The notes: a model not told the origin generated them from the letters alone. A stretch of 64,000 nucleotides of DNA from UBA5072 sp041737175 (GCA_041737175.1 JBGSSF010000003.1:1-64000), one strand, 5' to 3'; counted from the stretch's first letter, positions 26,529 to 35,254 are shown. A program made the numbers and translations.

Positions 26529-27131
26529 ATGAGATTAAAGGGATCGTTGTTAATAATATGCCTGGCTTTTGCAGCATTGAACCTTTCTGCCCAGGTTGAG
26601 GAAACCGTTAAACCTGATAAGACCGACCAGGAGGAGAAAGAACGCTTCTCCCAGAGACTTGTATTCGGTGGTGATATCGGGCTAAGTTTCGGCAGTATTA
26701 CATACATTAATTTATCTCCGGTGATCGGTTACCGGATAACGGACCGCCTGACTGCCGGTGTGGGCCCTATTTATATTTATGAAAAATATAAAAACCTGAA
26801 TTTCGAAACATCTACCTACGGGGGTAAAGCAGTGGCCTCATTTGCTTTGATCAAGGGATCACCGGAATCAGGCAACTTCCTGGGACTGGGTAATATTGTG
26901 CTGCATGTGGAAAATGAAATTACCAATGTTGAACCGCTCTATTACAATGCCTTTACTAACTTATACCGTCTGGGTGACCGGATATGGATTGACAATCTGC
27001 TTTTAGGCGTGGGACTCATTCAAACCATTTCCGGGAGGTTCAGCATTTCCATGTTTATCATGTGGGATGTCACGCAGAATGATTATTCCCCTTACAGCAA
27101 TCCGATATTTAAATTTGGCTTCGGGTTTTAG
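26529..27131 (+). CDS. Probable small outer-membrane beta-barrel protein
   Basis: 200 residues. A signal peptide ends at about LNLSAQ, followed by a short charged linker. The rest consists of alternating amphipathic strands (LVFGGDIGLSFGSITYINLS, GYRITDRLTAGVGP, FLGLGNIVLHVENE) and finishes with Phe in FKFGFGF, as outer-membrane barrels do. I do not recognise a specific family. It begins 64 bp from the divergent SDR gene and ends at a strong bidirectional terminator. Confidence 0.6.
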   Translation: MRLKGSLLIICLAFAALNLSAQVEETVKPDKTDQEEKERFSQRLVFGGDIGLSFGSITYINLSPVIGYRITDRLTAGVGPIYIYEKYKNLNFETSTYGGKAVASFALIKGSPESGNFLGLGNIVLHVENEITNVEPLYYNAFTNLYRLGDRIWIDNLLLGVGLIQTISGRFSISMFIMWDVTQNDYSPYSNPIFKFGFGF

Positions 27132-27141
27132 ATCATAAAAA

Positions 27142-27184
27142 ACACCCTTCAAGGGTCCGAGGACCGCTTGAAGGGTGTCTTTTT
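27142..27184. terminator. Bidirectional terminator between convergent genes
   Basis: Long hairpin: ACACCCTTCAAG pairs with CTTGAAGGGTGT, and the inner GGTCC GA GGACC extends the stem with one bulged G. T-run on the plus side (27180-27184) and A-run on the other (27137-27142) allow it to end both the barrel-protein gene and the convergent DUF6588 gene. Confidence 0.88.
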
Positions 27185-27217
27185 CCTACAGCCTATAGCC
27201 TACAGCCTATAGCCTAT
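27185..27217. repeat. Heptamer-periodic repeat array D (CCTACAG/CCTATAG)
   Basis: Alternating 7-mers CCTACAG and CCTATAG, four units plus CCTAT. The stop codon TAG of the minus-strand DUF6588 gene lies inside the last unit. The same pair of 7-mers recurs at 63129-63170. Confidence 0.85.
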
Positions 27218-28290
27218 CTGAATGTCACTCCCAATCCCCCTGTCAGCACGCTGTAATTGGCCCAGCTGTAATCGAAATGAATAGTGATCACGGCCAGTTT
27301 AAATCTTACTCCGGCGCTTAAACGCGGTTTGGTGATACCGCCATCCTGGTTTTTAATCTCCATGTCGATGGGATCTGTCATGGCCATAATACTTGGAGTG
27401 GTACCATCCATGTAGACCATGGGGAAGTCCCCTTCAAATTTCAGATTGGTCTTTGTTCTTACAAACCCGAGGCCTCCGTAAAAACAGACAACAGGGAGGT
27501 TGGCTGAGAACAGCAGATTGGCTGTCTGGCTTTGCACAATGAGTTTCATCATCTGGTTATCCCAGGCATTGCCTTCCTCACCCGGCAGTGAACCGGCGCC
27601 TATACTCCCTTTGTCAATATCAGAGGTAACGAAAGTGTGCAGCCGGGTATACCCGTACATCAGTGACATCTGAAGAACAGGCAGTTGTTTCAAACCCGGG
27701 ATCCATTGTTTGATATCATGTTTGCCGCCAATTCCCCACAGACCAATTTCATTGCCCTTATACTTAATGTTGGGCAGGAAGCGGAGCATCAAATCGGTTC
27801 CCTTGAAAAGCCCGACTCCGGCTTGTACCATCGGCGAAGGAACGTAATTGACATTCAAACCCTGCGGCATTCTGAAGGCATTCTCGGTGTAACCACCGAC
27901 GGAATAAGCCATTTGGGGACCGGACACTTTGTCGCCCGATACGGTTGGAGACAAGTTTTCAGCCACGTCTGCAAGTTTCAGATTTGTCAGAACCGTGTTG
28001 TCGATCTCGAATGTTTCGTATTTCTGTGGAATAATGGCCATATTGACCGTTAGCGTAATATCAAATCCGCCTGGTTTGTGAGATTCTGCTGTATTGTACC
28101 ATCCTCCGCCCATGGCAGCCCCGAATGCATTAACGGCAGGTGTGATATAAGGTTGGAGCAGGATTTGCGCATCTTCCTTACCGCCGGCCATCAAAAGGCC
28201 CATCTCTTCGATCTGCGCATAACTATTGGCATTGCCCAGGAAAACCGCCGCAAGGAGGACCAGTATTCCTGATTTTGAAAATTTACTCAT
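27214..28290 (-). CDS. DUF6588 family exported protein
   Basis: 358 residues with a signal peptide (VLLAAVFLGNANSYAQ). It continues with ILLQPYITPAVNAFGAAMGGGWYNTA and HKPGGFDITLTVNMA, which I recognise as the DUF6588 pattern of Bacteroidota. Many amphipathic strands and the C-terminal LTGGLGVTFR suggest an outer-membrane beta-barrel of the porin-like type. The function is unknown. The stop codon sits within heptamer array D, and the gene is convergent with another small barrel protein across a shared terminator. Confidence 0.7.
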   Translation of the reverse strand: MSKFSKSGILVLLAAVFLGNANSYAQIEEMGLLMAGGKEDAQILLQPYITPAVNAFGAAMGGGWYNTAESHKPGGFDITLTVNMAIIPQKYETFEIDNTVLTNLKLADVAENLSPTVSGDKVSGPQMAYSVGGYTENAFRMPQGLNVNYVPSPMVQAGVGLFKGTDLMLRFLPNIKYKGNEIGLWGIGGKHDIKQWIPGLKQLPVLQMSLMYGYTRLHTFVTSDIDKGSIGAGSLPGEEGNAWDNQMMKLIVQSQTANLLFSANLPVVCFYGGLGFVRTKTNLKFEGDFPMVYMDGTTPSIMAMTDPIDMEIKNQDGGITKPRLSAGVRFKLAVITIHFDYSWANYSVLTGGLGVTFR

Positions 28291-28441
28291 ATGGTTTAGG
28301 TTTTATAGTTTTATTTCTGACTTTTTACGTCATAACGTGCGAAATGTTCCATTATGGGTCGGAAATATAGCATTCAAGATGAAATCAACGGAATGGTTAA
28401 AAATTATGGCAAAATTTATTTTACGGTTAGGAATTAGATAC

Positions 28442-28449
28442 TATATTTG
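28442..28449 (+). promoter_or_regulatory. tRNA-Lys promoter -7 element
   Basis: TATATTTG is an exact TAnnTTTG match, about 68 bp upstream of the tRNA. The AT-rich 28291-28516 spacer shows nothing else recognisable. Confidence 0.5.
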
Positions 28450-28516
28450 CAACTCTTTAAAAAGCGCAGATTTACTCCATTACATTTACATGAACTGCCT
28501 GTTTTAAAGGCCTTCC

Positions 28517-28589
28517 GATCCAGTAGCTCAGCAGGTAGAGCACATCCCTTTTAAGGATGGGGTCCTGGGTTCGAATCCCAGCTGGATCA
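28517..28589 (+). tRNA. tRNA-Lys (UUU anticodon)
   Basis: 73 nt fold into a cloverleaf. The acceptor stem GATCCAG/CTGGATC is perfect. The D-stem is GCTC/GAGC, the anticodon stem CATCC/GGATG with loop CTTTTAA (anticodon TTT at 28550-28552), and the T-arm CTGGG TTCGAAT CCCAG. CCA is not encoded. Confidence 0.97.
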
Positions 28590-28630
28590 CAAGCCTAATG
28601 ATGCCGCCTTTGGCGGCATCATTAGGCTTG
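28590..28630 (+). terminator. 19-bp perfect hairpin immediately after tRNA-Lys
   Basis: CAAGCCTAATGATGCCGCC (28590-28608), a TTT loop, then its exact complement to 28630. It begins on the base after the tRNA discriminator. No T-run follows (TAGGACCC), so it may be an atypical terminator or a 3' processing signal. Nothing further is recognisable up to the next gene except a promoter candidate. Confidence 0.6.
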
Positions 28631-28751
28631 TAGGACCCCCTCATCAGGGATCATGAGCGCAGCGAATAATCCCCCAACCTGTTTTGCAGGCACCTAAGTT
28701 AAGGGACTTTAAAATACTGGTAACGGGTGACAAGAAGATTGAGATTATGCT

Positions 28752-28759
28752 TATCTTTA
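28752..28759 (+). promoter_or_regulatory. Candidate -7 element for the CotH-like gene
   Basis: TATCTTTA, one mismatch to TAnnTTTG, lies 27 bp before the ATG. The surrounding TTATCTTTAGA is shared with the pta promoter candidate. Confidence 0.3.
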
Positions 28760-28778
28760 GATAACTTCTCCAGACTCT

Positions 28779-29897
28779 ATGACTACAATAAAAGAACTTT
28801 CCAGCCATTTTAAGGTAAATTTACTGTTGCATAAGGGATTGATCTGTTGGTTTGTGCTTCTGCCGGGGTTTCTACCTGGAAGGATTGCCGGCCAGACTGT
28901 ATTACCGGACACCGCTATAGCGATTGTTGATTCACAGCAGTTCAAGGCCACCTTTTTCGACACCGATGACCTGATGAAAATTGTGTTACGCTTTGATATC
29001 ACCTACTATAAAAAGAAGAAGCCCACCGAGGAATACCTGGATGCTCTGCTCACCTATTATGTCAGTGAAACCGACTCCATCAATAAAAATATCAAGCTCC
29101 GCGCAAGGGGTAACTTCCGTCGTACCTTTTGTGAATTCCCGCCCTTGTTATTTAATTTCCGGGTAAGCGATACCCTTGGGGGAGAATTCCGGGGTATCGA
29201 CAAAATGAAACTGGTACCCCATTGCAAACCCGCTTTTGAAGCCATCATCTTACGGGAGTACCTGGCCTATAAGTTGTATAATGTGCTAACTGAGAATAGT
29301 TTACGGGTAAGACTCATGGAAATCGAGTACATTGATACCCATAAAAAAAGTAAGCCCATTAAGGAATATGGTTTTGCAATTGAACCCTATGAGCACTTTG
29401 AGAAACGAACCCATTCCAGGGAGGTCGGTATGACCAATCTGACACAGAAGCATATCCGGACTGATGTGATGGATCGTGTGGCCCTTTTCAATTTCATGAT
29501 CGGCAATACCGACTGGTCGGTTCCCAACCAGCATAATGTTCAGGTATTTTCGCAGTTCAGCAGTACGGAACCATCCCTGGGCATTCTGGTACCCTATGAT
29601 TTTGATCATTCGGGTTTGGTGAATGCCTATTATGCATACCCCTTTAAGGATCTGCCCATCGAAACAGTCAGGGATCGACTGTATCTGGGAATCTGCAGGG
29701 AAATGGAGGCATACCAGGATGCCATCCGTGAATTCGCGGATAAAAAGGAGGCATTTTATCAGGTTATCCGTGATTTCAAATATCTTCCGCAGCGGTCAAA
29801 AAAAGATATGATCAATTTCCTGAATGGCTTCTACGGCAAATTCGACCGGTGGGATACCATCGTATCGGATATGCTGAAAACCTGCAAAGATTTTTAA
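28779..29897 (+). CDS. Exported CotH-kinase-like protein
   Basis: 372 residues with a probable signal peptide or N-terminal anchor (LICWFVLLPGFLPGRIAGQ). Several segments recall the CotH kinase fold: IKLRARGNFRR, ILREYLAYKLYN, then FNFMIGNTDWSVPNQHNV with the likely catalytic Asp/Asn, and VPYDFDHSG with the metal-binding DFD. Overall similarity to spore-coat CotH looks distant, and I infer the fold from motif order only. The next gene, 21 bp downstream, encodes a DUF4956 membrane protein. CotH and DUF4956 genes are known neighbours, which supports the call. Confidence 0.5.
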   Translation: MTTIKELSSHFKVNLLLHKGLICWFVLLPGFLPGRIAGQTVLPDTAIAIVDSQQFKATFFDTDDLMKIVLRFDITYYKKKKPTEEYLDALLTYYVSETDSINKNIKLRARGNFRRTFCEFPPLLFNFRVSDTLGGEFRGIDKMKLVPHCKPAFEAIILREYLAYKLYNVLTENSLRVRLMEIEYIDTHKKSKPIKEYGFAIEPYEHFEKRTHSREVGMTNLTQKHIRTDVMDRVALFNFMIGNTDWSVPNQHNVQVFSQFSSTEPSLGILVPYDFDHSGLVNAYYAYPFKDLPIETVRDRLYLGICREMEAYQDAIREFADKKEAFYQVIRDFKYLPQRSKKDMINFLNGFYGKFDRWDTIVSDMLKTCKDF

Positions 29898-29918
29898 CGA
29901 ACTTAATCTGCCAAACCC

Positions 29919-30527
29919 ATGGAAACCTTTAATAGCATTGTTACGGAGCTATCGCTGGCAAGTATCATGATGCGGTTTGTATTGAACCTGACGGTCTTGT
30001 TCATTTTGATCCGGCTGATCTATTACCGGAATACCAAAAAAGAAGATTACTTTTTCTCTTTTTTCCTGATCGGGATCATTATTTTTCTGATCTGCGCATT
30101 TCTCGGAACCATCGACATCAAACTGGGAGTGGCCCTCGGACTGTTTGCCGTTTTTTCCATCCTGCGCTTCAGAACGGTTAGTTACTCCGTAAAGGACATG
30201 ACCTACACGTTCATTGTGATCGGCGTTTCCGTGATCAATGCGTATGCCAATATCCCTCCGCCCATAGTAGGCGCCATTTCCACCAACTTCATCATTGTAG
30301 TGGCCGTGTGGTTGCTTGAGAATTTCCTGCAGAAAAACGGCCTGAGTTCCATGATAGTTATCTATAATAAACTTGAAATGCTGCATCCCAAATCGAGGCA
30401 GGATCTTCTGAAAGAGCTGTCTCAACAGACAGGTCTTCCCATTAAAAAATGCAGGGTGCGCAAAATCGATATCGCTAAGGGCAATGCTGAGGTGGAGATT
30501 TTTTTCAAGGATAGCACAGAATCCTGA
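29919..30527 (+). CDS. DUF4956 family integral membrane protein
   Basis: 202 residues. About five hydrophobic helices occupy residues 14-140: MMRFVLNLTVLFILIRLIYY-like first, then FFLIGIIIFLICAFLG, GVALGLFAVFSILRFRT, FIVIGVSVINAYA and FIIVVAVWLLENFL. The conserved loop SILRFRTVSYSVKDMTY is characteristic of DUF4956. A soluble ferredoxin-like C-terminus ends in Ser. The family usually sits beside a VTC-type polyphosphate polymerase and CotH; here only the CotH-like gene is present. The role is unknown. Confidence 0.82.
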   Translation: METFNSIVTELSLASIMMRFVLNLTVLFILIRLIYYRNTKKEDYFFSFFLIGIIIFLICAFLGTIDIKLGVALGLFAVFSILRFRTVSYSVKDMTYTFIVIGVSVINAYANIPPPIVGAISTNFIIVVAVWLLENFLQKNGLSSMIVIYNKLEMLHPKSRQDLLKELSQQTGLPIKKCRVRKIDIAKGNAEVEIFFKDSTES

Positions 30528-30568
30528 ATACCCTAATAATCCCGGTTCTTTCCCGTGACACTGACATA

Positions 30569-30863
30569 TTATCTCTTATTTTCCGTCCCTTCCAGCCAGT
30601 TCTTAAAACTATCTATTCTCTCGCGGCTTACAAGAATATTTTCTTCGCAGGGAACCGGGAGTTTCAGCTTCAGCCGGCTGTGTGAAGTTGTTGAGGGTTC
30701 TAATGTAGGTCGATTTGTCAGCGCTCAGGAACTTGGCGATCTCTTCAATACCGATCATTCTCAGATGTTCCCCTACCTTCACCACAAAACGCGATTTATA
30801 TGTATTTGTGAACTGGGAAAGGGCCATTGCGATAGCTTCATGTTCAATTGCAACCGGACCTGC
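30569..30863 (-). pseudogene. Remnant of a LytTR response regulator (internal deletion)
   Basis: On the minus strand RFVVKVGEHLRMIGIEEIAKF (about 30710-30790) matches the start of a LytTR DNA-binding domain. After KSTYIRTLNN the frame is lost. In another frame SRLKLKLPVPCEEN and VSRERIDSFKNWLEG form a normal LytTR C-terminus, ending at TAA 30569-30571. About 45 residues of the domain's middle are missing between the two pieces, and the receiver domain is absent. This is a decayed gene fused to a truncated SDR immediately upstream. Confidence 0.75.
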
Positions 30864-31067
30864 TCAAACCTGCCAGTCTTTCGGCAGAAAGTGAAGGTCA
30901 ATGTCTTTATTAAGCACATTCAACTGATGGTAAGTTAAATTGATTTTTTCGCTGCTGACTTTGTTTTGGTTGTATGTGGCCATCACATCGTGCCCTTGGC
31001 CAGCTAGTTTGTTCGATAACTCATAACCTATCCCGGATGATCCTCCGATAACTAAAATGGCAGCCAT
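30864..31067 (-). pseudogene. Truncated SDR oxidoreductase (N-terminal 67 residues)
   Basis: MAAILVIGGSSGIGYELSNK is a normal SDR nucleotide-binding start, but the frame stops after PKDWQV, before the NNAG, Ser and YxxxK active-site elements. The TGA stop is followed in the same frame by the LytTR remnant, so one deletion probably joined two genes. It is last in the efflux/SOUL operon (57 bp after the SOUL gene), so an intact ancestor may have been part of that unit. Confidence 0.75.
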
Positions 31068-31123
31068 CTTTTTACGATTTTAAATTAAACATAAACAGTT
31101 ATACAAGTGCCAATCAATAATCG

Positions 31124-31723
31124 CTATTTTTCTTTCCAGTCAACTGCCACAATAATTTCATTTCTTCTGCCCATAAACTGGAATGGAGGGTTATACCCCA
31201 GAAATCTGTAATTCCCGAAAGAGGTGATCCCATTTTCTTTCAGAAGATTTTGAAGTTTTTCCGAATAGAACTTCAGATCTTTATCAGAGGCATATCCACC
31301 AAATCTTATTACCGCGACATATTCATCTGCCGTTTTTTTTATTTGGACGCTGGGGTCATTCGGTTTTGGCAGGTTTTCTTTTGTATATGCAGAAGGCATT
31401 ACGAAACTCATTGTAGAAACAGAATCATTGATATCCATTTGAACAGGCGTGGTCATTGAAATTTTTATATTGGACTCATTGCCGCCAAAGATATAGCCTG
31501 CAAGTTTTTGAAATCCCGGACCAGAAAGATCCCTGTAAGTTTTCGCATTCGAGTTAATTGCTGCAATCGTTGCTGAGGGATAAAATCTGATTTCAAAATC
31601 GTTGTACTTACGAACAAGTGAATATTTTTGTTCTTCAGTTTTATTGGTTGCCATAATTGTAAAAGATTGAAGTACCAAAGTTATTAGAATACTTAAAGCT
31701 ATAATTTTAATAATCACTTTCAT
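31124..31723 (-). CDS. SOUL family haem/tetrapyrrole-binding protein, exported
   Basis: 199 residues. An N-terminal hydrophobic stretch (IIALSILITLVLQSFTIMA) looks like a signal peptide, giving a periplasmic product. The SOUL/HBP fold is indicated by YNDFEIRFYPSATIAAI, FQKLAGYIFGGN, KISMTTPVQM, MSFVMPSAYT, VAVIRFGGYA and FLGYNPPFQFMGRRNEI. Family members bind haem or free porphyrins on a hydrophobic surface; no axial His is obligatory. The start is 11 bp after the TolC gene stop, so it belongs to the exporter operon. This suggests that the exporter's cargo is a tetrapyrrole, which is inference. Confidence 0.85.
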   Translation of the reverse strand: MKVIIKIIALSILITLVLQSFTIMATNKTEEQKYSLVRKYNDFEIRFYPSATIAAINSNAKTYRDLSGPGFQKLAGYIFGGNESNIKISMTTPVQMDINDSVSTMSFVMPSAYTKENLPKPNDPSVQIKKTADEYVAVIRFGGYASDKDLKFYSEKLQNLLKENGITSFGNYRFLGYNPPFQFMGRRNEIIVAVDWKEK

Positions 31724-31734
31724 ATTTAATTGAT

Positions 31735-33099
31735 TTAGAGTTCATTTTTTCGCAAATTGTCAATGAATGAGGAAAGATCACCGGAGTTGTTGATCAACTC
31801 AATCTGTTTATGGACCAGTTCGACTCGTTTTTCATTGAACTTAGAAAGCTCTTTCTGAAAATCGATCTCATCTGTAATTAAATCATAAGCATTGATTTGA
31901 CCTTTATCAAATCTATCCTGATTCAATGAAAGGTTCTCCTCGTAGAGCTTTATGTTCTGTTTAGATAATCCAGCCTGATATTCAATCTGTTTTATCTCTT
32001 CCATTAACAGAAGTATTTTATTACTGAAACTGTTAATCTCATCGTCGAGTCTATATTGAAGTCCCTTTACCTCAAGCTTTAACTGGTTAACCCTGTTCTT
32101 TATACTGCTTCCGGAAAGTATCTGAAATCTGAAACTAAGACCCACGTAACTGCTTCCATACCAGCTGTCTGAAAGGATTGGATTAAAGGTATCTGTGAAC
32201 TGGTTGGCTCCCAGGAATCCCTCAAAACCAATTGTTGGTGTATGTTTCATTCTTTCTGACCGCTGCTGCTGTTCAAGGAGTTCAGCCCTGATCCTGAGGC
32301 TTTTCACCGAAGGAATAGAGTCAAACAGAGGATCTGAATTGACTTTTTTCAGTAGATCTTCAGAAAAAGGTGAAAAGTCAAACTTTCCATCCAATAAATT
32401 CTCAAGAGAAATTCCTGTTAGGAAGCCCATATAAATCTTTTCCCTTGTGAGGGATGAAGAAACAGCCATATAATTCGAAAGAGCATTATTATGGTTCAGA
32501 ATGGCTTTGTTGACTTCTGTTTTCAGCACTTTGCCCTCATTCGACTTAACCGTGAAAAGCTCTTTTGTCCTTGAAGTTCGAAACGTATCGAGTTCGGCAG
32601 AATGAAGCTGCTCCTCCCTGAGCCATATATTTGTATAGCTCTTTATGACTTCCTGTTTCAGATCCCTTTCAGCGGCTGCAGCATCAGTATTCTTGAGTTT
32701 CTCATTAATTCTGCTTTCTGCAACCCGGCTCTTTATCGAAAAGTCGATTAAAGGCTGAAACAGATTTAATCCTGAATTCTGCTGCCATTCAGTACCGAAT
32801 TTTATCGGCCTTTTTTCATCTGTAGGTATTGGATTGAACTGTCCGACGGGAATTATCTGTGTCGGAATGATAGCATTATATCTGTAGTTATAAGTCAATG
32901 AGAGATCAGGCAAGTACTTCTGATAAGCCGATGAAGTCTGAAGCTTAGCTATCTCGATATCAGTCCTCACCGCCCGTATATTTCCCTTATTTGCGAGAGC
33001 TGAATCGATTAAGGCTATAAGTTTAATCTCCTGACCGGATAGCCTGTTAGATAAACTGATAAGGAGAATAAGCAGTATGGATAGTTGTATTGATTTCAT
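31735..33099 (-). CDS. TolC family outer-membrane efflux protein
   Basis: 454 residues from the ATG at 33099, which begins a proper signal peptide (MKSIQLSILLILLISLSNRL). The upstream in-frame start overlaps the permease gene and was rejected. Two OEP repeats show the typical helix-strand-helix pattern: LPDLSLTYNYRYNA in the first, FEGFLGANQFTDTF in the second, each followed by long coiled-coil helices. It should form the trimeric outer-membrane duct for the adjacent HlyD adaptor and FtsX-type permease. It lies 16 bp after the permease and 11 bp before the SOUL gene. Confidence 0.88.
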   Translation of the reverse strand: MKSIQLSILLILLISLSNRLSGQEIKLIALIDSALANKGNIRAVRTDIEIAKLQTSSAYQKYLPDLSLTYNYRYNAIIPTQIIPVGQFNPIPTDEKRPIKFGTEWQQNSGLNLFQPLIDFSIKSRVAESRINEKLKNTDAAAAERDLKQEVIKSYTNIWLREEQLHSAELDTFRTSRTKELFTVKSNEGKVLKTEVNKAILNHNNALSNYMAVSSSLTREKIYMGFLTGISLENLLDGKFDFSPFSEDLLKKVNSDPLFDSIPSVKSLRIRAELLEQQQRSERMKHTPTIGFEGFLGANQFTDTFNPILSDSWYGSSYVGLSFRFQILSGSSIKNRVNQLKLEVKGLQYRLDDEINSFSNKILLLMEEIKQIEYQAGLSKQNIKLYEENLSLNQDRFDKGQINAYDLITDEIDFQKELSKFNEKRVELVHKQIELINNSGDLSSFIDNLRKNEL

Positions 33100-33115
33100 T
33101 TTTAAATTTCTTTTT

Positions 33116-34258
33116 TCAGCCGCGAAATACTGCAGCCGGTTCAACATTGTTGATTGTTCTTATGGAGAAGAAAAGAGAACTGCCAACCGATATAAACACT
33201 GTTACCAGGAAGAGTGCAGCATATTCCCTGATTGAATAGCTGAACACAAGGCCGGCATTGGAAACTCCTGCCCTGAATCCTTCAAGAAGTATCATGGCTA
33301 TGATAAAACCAGTAACGGCGAACAGGAAGCTCTGTGTGAGTATAAGTCTTGTAATATACTGGTTCGTTGCTCCAATGGCCTTCAAAGTTCCATAATCTCG
33401 TATCCTGTCAACAGCTGATGAATATAGCGTAAGACCGATGATAAAAAATCCGCTGATTACAGCGAAAATAACCAGCGATCCGATGCTGGTTCCAATATTT
33501 GATGATATGGTGATATAACTGACTGTTGTTTTTCTTAGTTTCTCAGCATTCCATGCTTTAATACCATAGACCGACCTGTTGATATTATTGACAACATCAT
33601 CAACAGCAAAGCCAGGCTTGACCTGGATAGCTATAGTACTTACTTTCGATTCGGGGAATGATGTATAATAACGTGCCTTCGATAATGTTGTATAGAAAAA
33701 TGAGCCTGCAAAACCCCTGGCATTTTTTGTCTGCAGTTTTATTGTGGCACTTTTGCCATTAATTTCAACTCTTGTACCAGGTTTTACCGGGTAATCGAAT
33801 ACCGCCTGGTCGTAAAACTCAGCAGACACAGCCTCATCATCATTAAGCGAAAGGAGGTTTCCCTCGTTTATTGATTCCGGCTTTGGACCCGCAATAAACA
33901 TTGGTGATTCGCTTCCAATCATAAGCACCGGTGCAAGCTTGCCGTTCTCAAATTTGACTGATGCCCCTGAGACTACAATGGGATATGTGTTCATGACCCC
34001 CTCGATGCTTCTTAGTTCCCTGACAAGGCTCTCATTCAGTTTAGGAAGTTCATTGGCATTCCTTGTAATATTATCGACAACCCAGATCTGACCAATCTCC
34101 TGCCTGGAGTTACTAACCAGGCCACCCATTAATCCAGTCAGAAAGCTTAGTACACCTATCTGCTGACCAATAAGGAAGATGCTGACAACGATACCAATAA
34201 TTACGCCAATACTCTTTACCTTGTCATACCTTATGAACCTGTATGCAGTTGCGATCAT
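33116..34258 (-). CDS. FtsX-type ABC transporter permease (DevC/MacB-like)
   Basis: 380 residues with the four-helix layout of FtsX-like permeases. One N-terminal helix (IGVIIGIVVSIFLIGQQIGV) is followed by a periplasmic domain (about 45-255) and three C-terminal helices (LVIFAVISGFFIIGLTLYS, SFLFAVTGFIIAMILL, YAALFLVTVFISVGSSLFF). The coupling segment DRIRDYGTLKAIGATNQYI is diagnostic. Size and neighbours resemble the DevBCA exporter (adaptor, permease, ATPase, TolC) more than fused MacB. The start overlaps the adaptor stop by ATGA, implying coupled translation. Confidence 0.87.
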   Translation of the reverse strand: MIATAYRFIRYDKVKSIGVIIGIVVSIFLIGQQIGVLSFLTGLMGGLVSNSRQEIGQIWVVDNITRNANELPKLNESLVRELRSIEGVMNTYPIVVSGASVKFENGKLAPVLMIGSESPMFIAGPKPESINEGNLLSLNDDEAVSAEFYDQAVFDYPVKPGTRVEINGKSATIKLQTKNARGFAGSFFYTTLSKARYYTSFPESKVSTIAIQVKPGFAVDDVVNNINRSVYGIKAWNAEKLRKTTVSYITISSNIGTSIGSLVIFAVISGFFIIGLTLYSSAVDRIRDYGTLKAIGATNQYITRLILTQSFLFAVTGFIIAMILLEGFRAGVSNAGLVFSYSIREYAALFLVTVFISVGSSLFFSIRTINNVEPAAVFRG

Positions 34259-35217
34259 AATTGGGCTTTTTTAAGTTTAATTACAGATTCAACCTTTGAG
34301 TTCAGGATAAGCCTGTTATCTCCCTCAAGCTTTATTCTTACTTCTCTAACAAGTCTATCTTCCTGATCATTTGATTTTTGCGAGAATAGTGACTTCTTTT
34401 TGAGGTAGGGGGAAAGGAAGATGACTTTTCCCTTTGCAATAACCGAATCGCTACCTACAAATCTGATATCAGCATCAAGACCTTGCTGCAGCCTGCCTGC
34501 AAAAAGTTCATCAACTTCAGTTCTAACTGTCAATGGTCCGGAAGGTGCAACCTCTGCATACTTTTCAAACTGGTTTACTGCACTTCCTTTTTCAATATGC
34601 ATTTCGAGCAAAAGCCCTTCATAAGGTGAACGCAATATCTTTTTAGCGGCTTCGGCCTCAGCATATCTGACCTGTTCAGCCAGCTCCCTTAGCCTGCTGG
34701 CAGAAAGGTTTACTGAAGCGCTGAGCTTTTCAACAGTGAGAGAAAGAACAGTGACCTCTGTATCAAGATCATCGAGAGCCTGTTTTGTCTCCGCCCCTTG
34801 TAAAGCCAATGTTCTTACCGATTCCAGGAGCTTTTTCTTATTGGAAAGCTTTACCTCCGACTCCATCAGGTTAAGCTGATCAATATCTTCTTGTGATTTC
34901 TGTGAATTGTACTGGCTTCTTAACTGCGATACCCTTATCAGTTCAAGCTCATCATCCAGTCTCGCCAGAGGCTCATCTTTTTTGATCATGTCGCCGTCGT
35001 TCCTGTAGATCTCCTTTACAACACCACCAGTTGCAGCTGCAAGACTGATTATCTCTTTTTCAGGTTCAACCTTGCCAACCCCTACAACTTCGGAAACATC
35101 AACTATTGCACTGTTAATTGAATAAGATGCAGTGGTTGATTTTTCTGCATTTTCTTTACTGCCGCTGCAGGCTGTAATAATCAATGGGATTATAACCAGG
35201 TAAATTTTATTATTCAT
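34255..35217 (-). CDS. HlyD/DevB-type periplasmic adaptor lipoprotein
   Basis: 320 residues from the ATG at 35217, which opens a lipoprotein signal (NKIYLVIIPLIITACSG, lipobox ITAC). A split lipoyl/biotinyl-like motif flanks a long coiled-coil hairpin (about 90-195). VGKVEPEKEIISLAAATGG begins the first half, and RSPYEGLLLEMHIEKGSAV the second. A beta-barrel part follows, with ADIRFVGSDSVIAKGKVIFL. It links the inner-membrane permease to TolC. The longer in-frame start adds 29 residues that destroy the lipoprotein signal. Confidence 0.88.
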   Translation of the reverse strand: MNNKIYLVIIPLIITACSGSKENAEKSTTASYSINSAIVDVSEVVGVGKVEPEKEIISLAAATGGVVKEIYRNDGDMIKKDEPLARLDDELELIRVSQLRSQYNSQKSQEDIDQLNLMESEVKLSNKKKLLESVRTLALQGAETKQALDDLDTEVTVLSLTVEKLSASVNLSASRLRELAEQVRYAEAEAAKKILRSPYEGLLLEMHIEKGSAVNQFEKYAEVAPSGPLTVRTEVDELFAGRLQQGLDADIRFVGSDSVIAKGKVIFLSPYLKKKSLFSQKSNDQEDRLVREVRIKLEGDNRLILNSKVESVIKLKKAQL

Positions 35218-35254
35218 TGCTTTAGTATTATTCTGATTTATTGATTTTTGATTT

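Noticed and set aside
30609..30827. A 72-codon frame as a free-standing small regulator
   Set aside because: It holds only the first part of a LytTR domain and then goes out of frame; the real C-terminus is in another frame, so it is a pseudogene piece.
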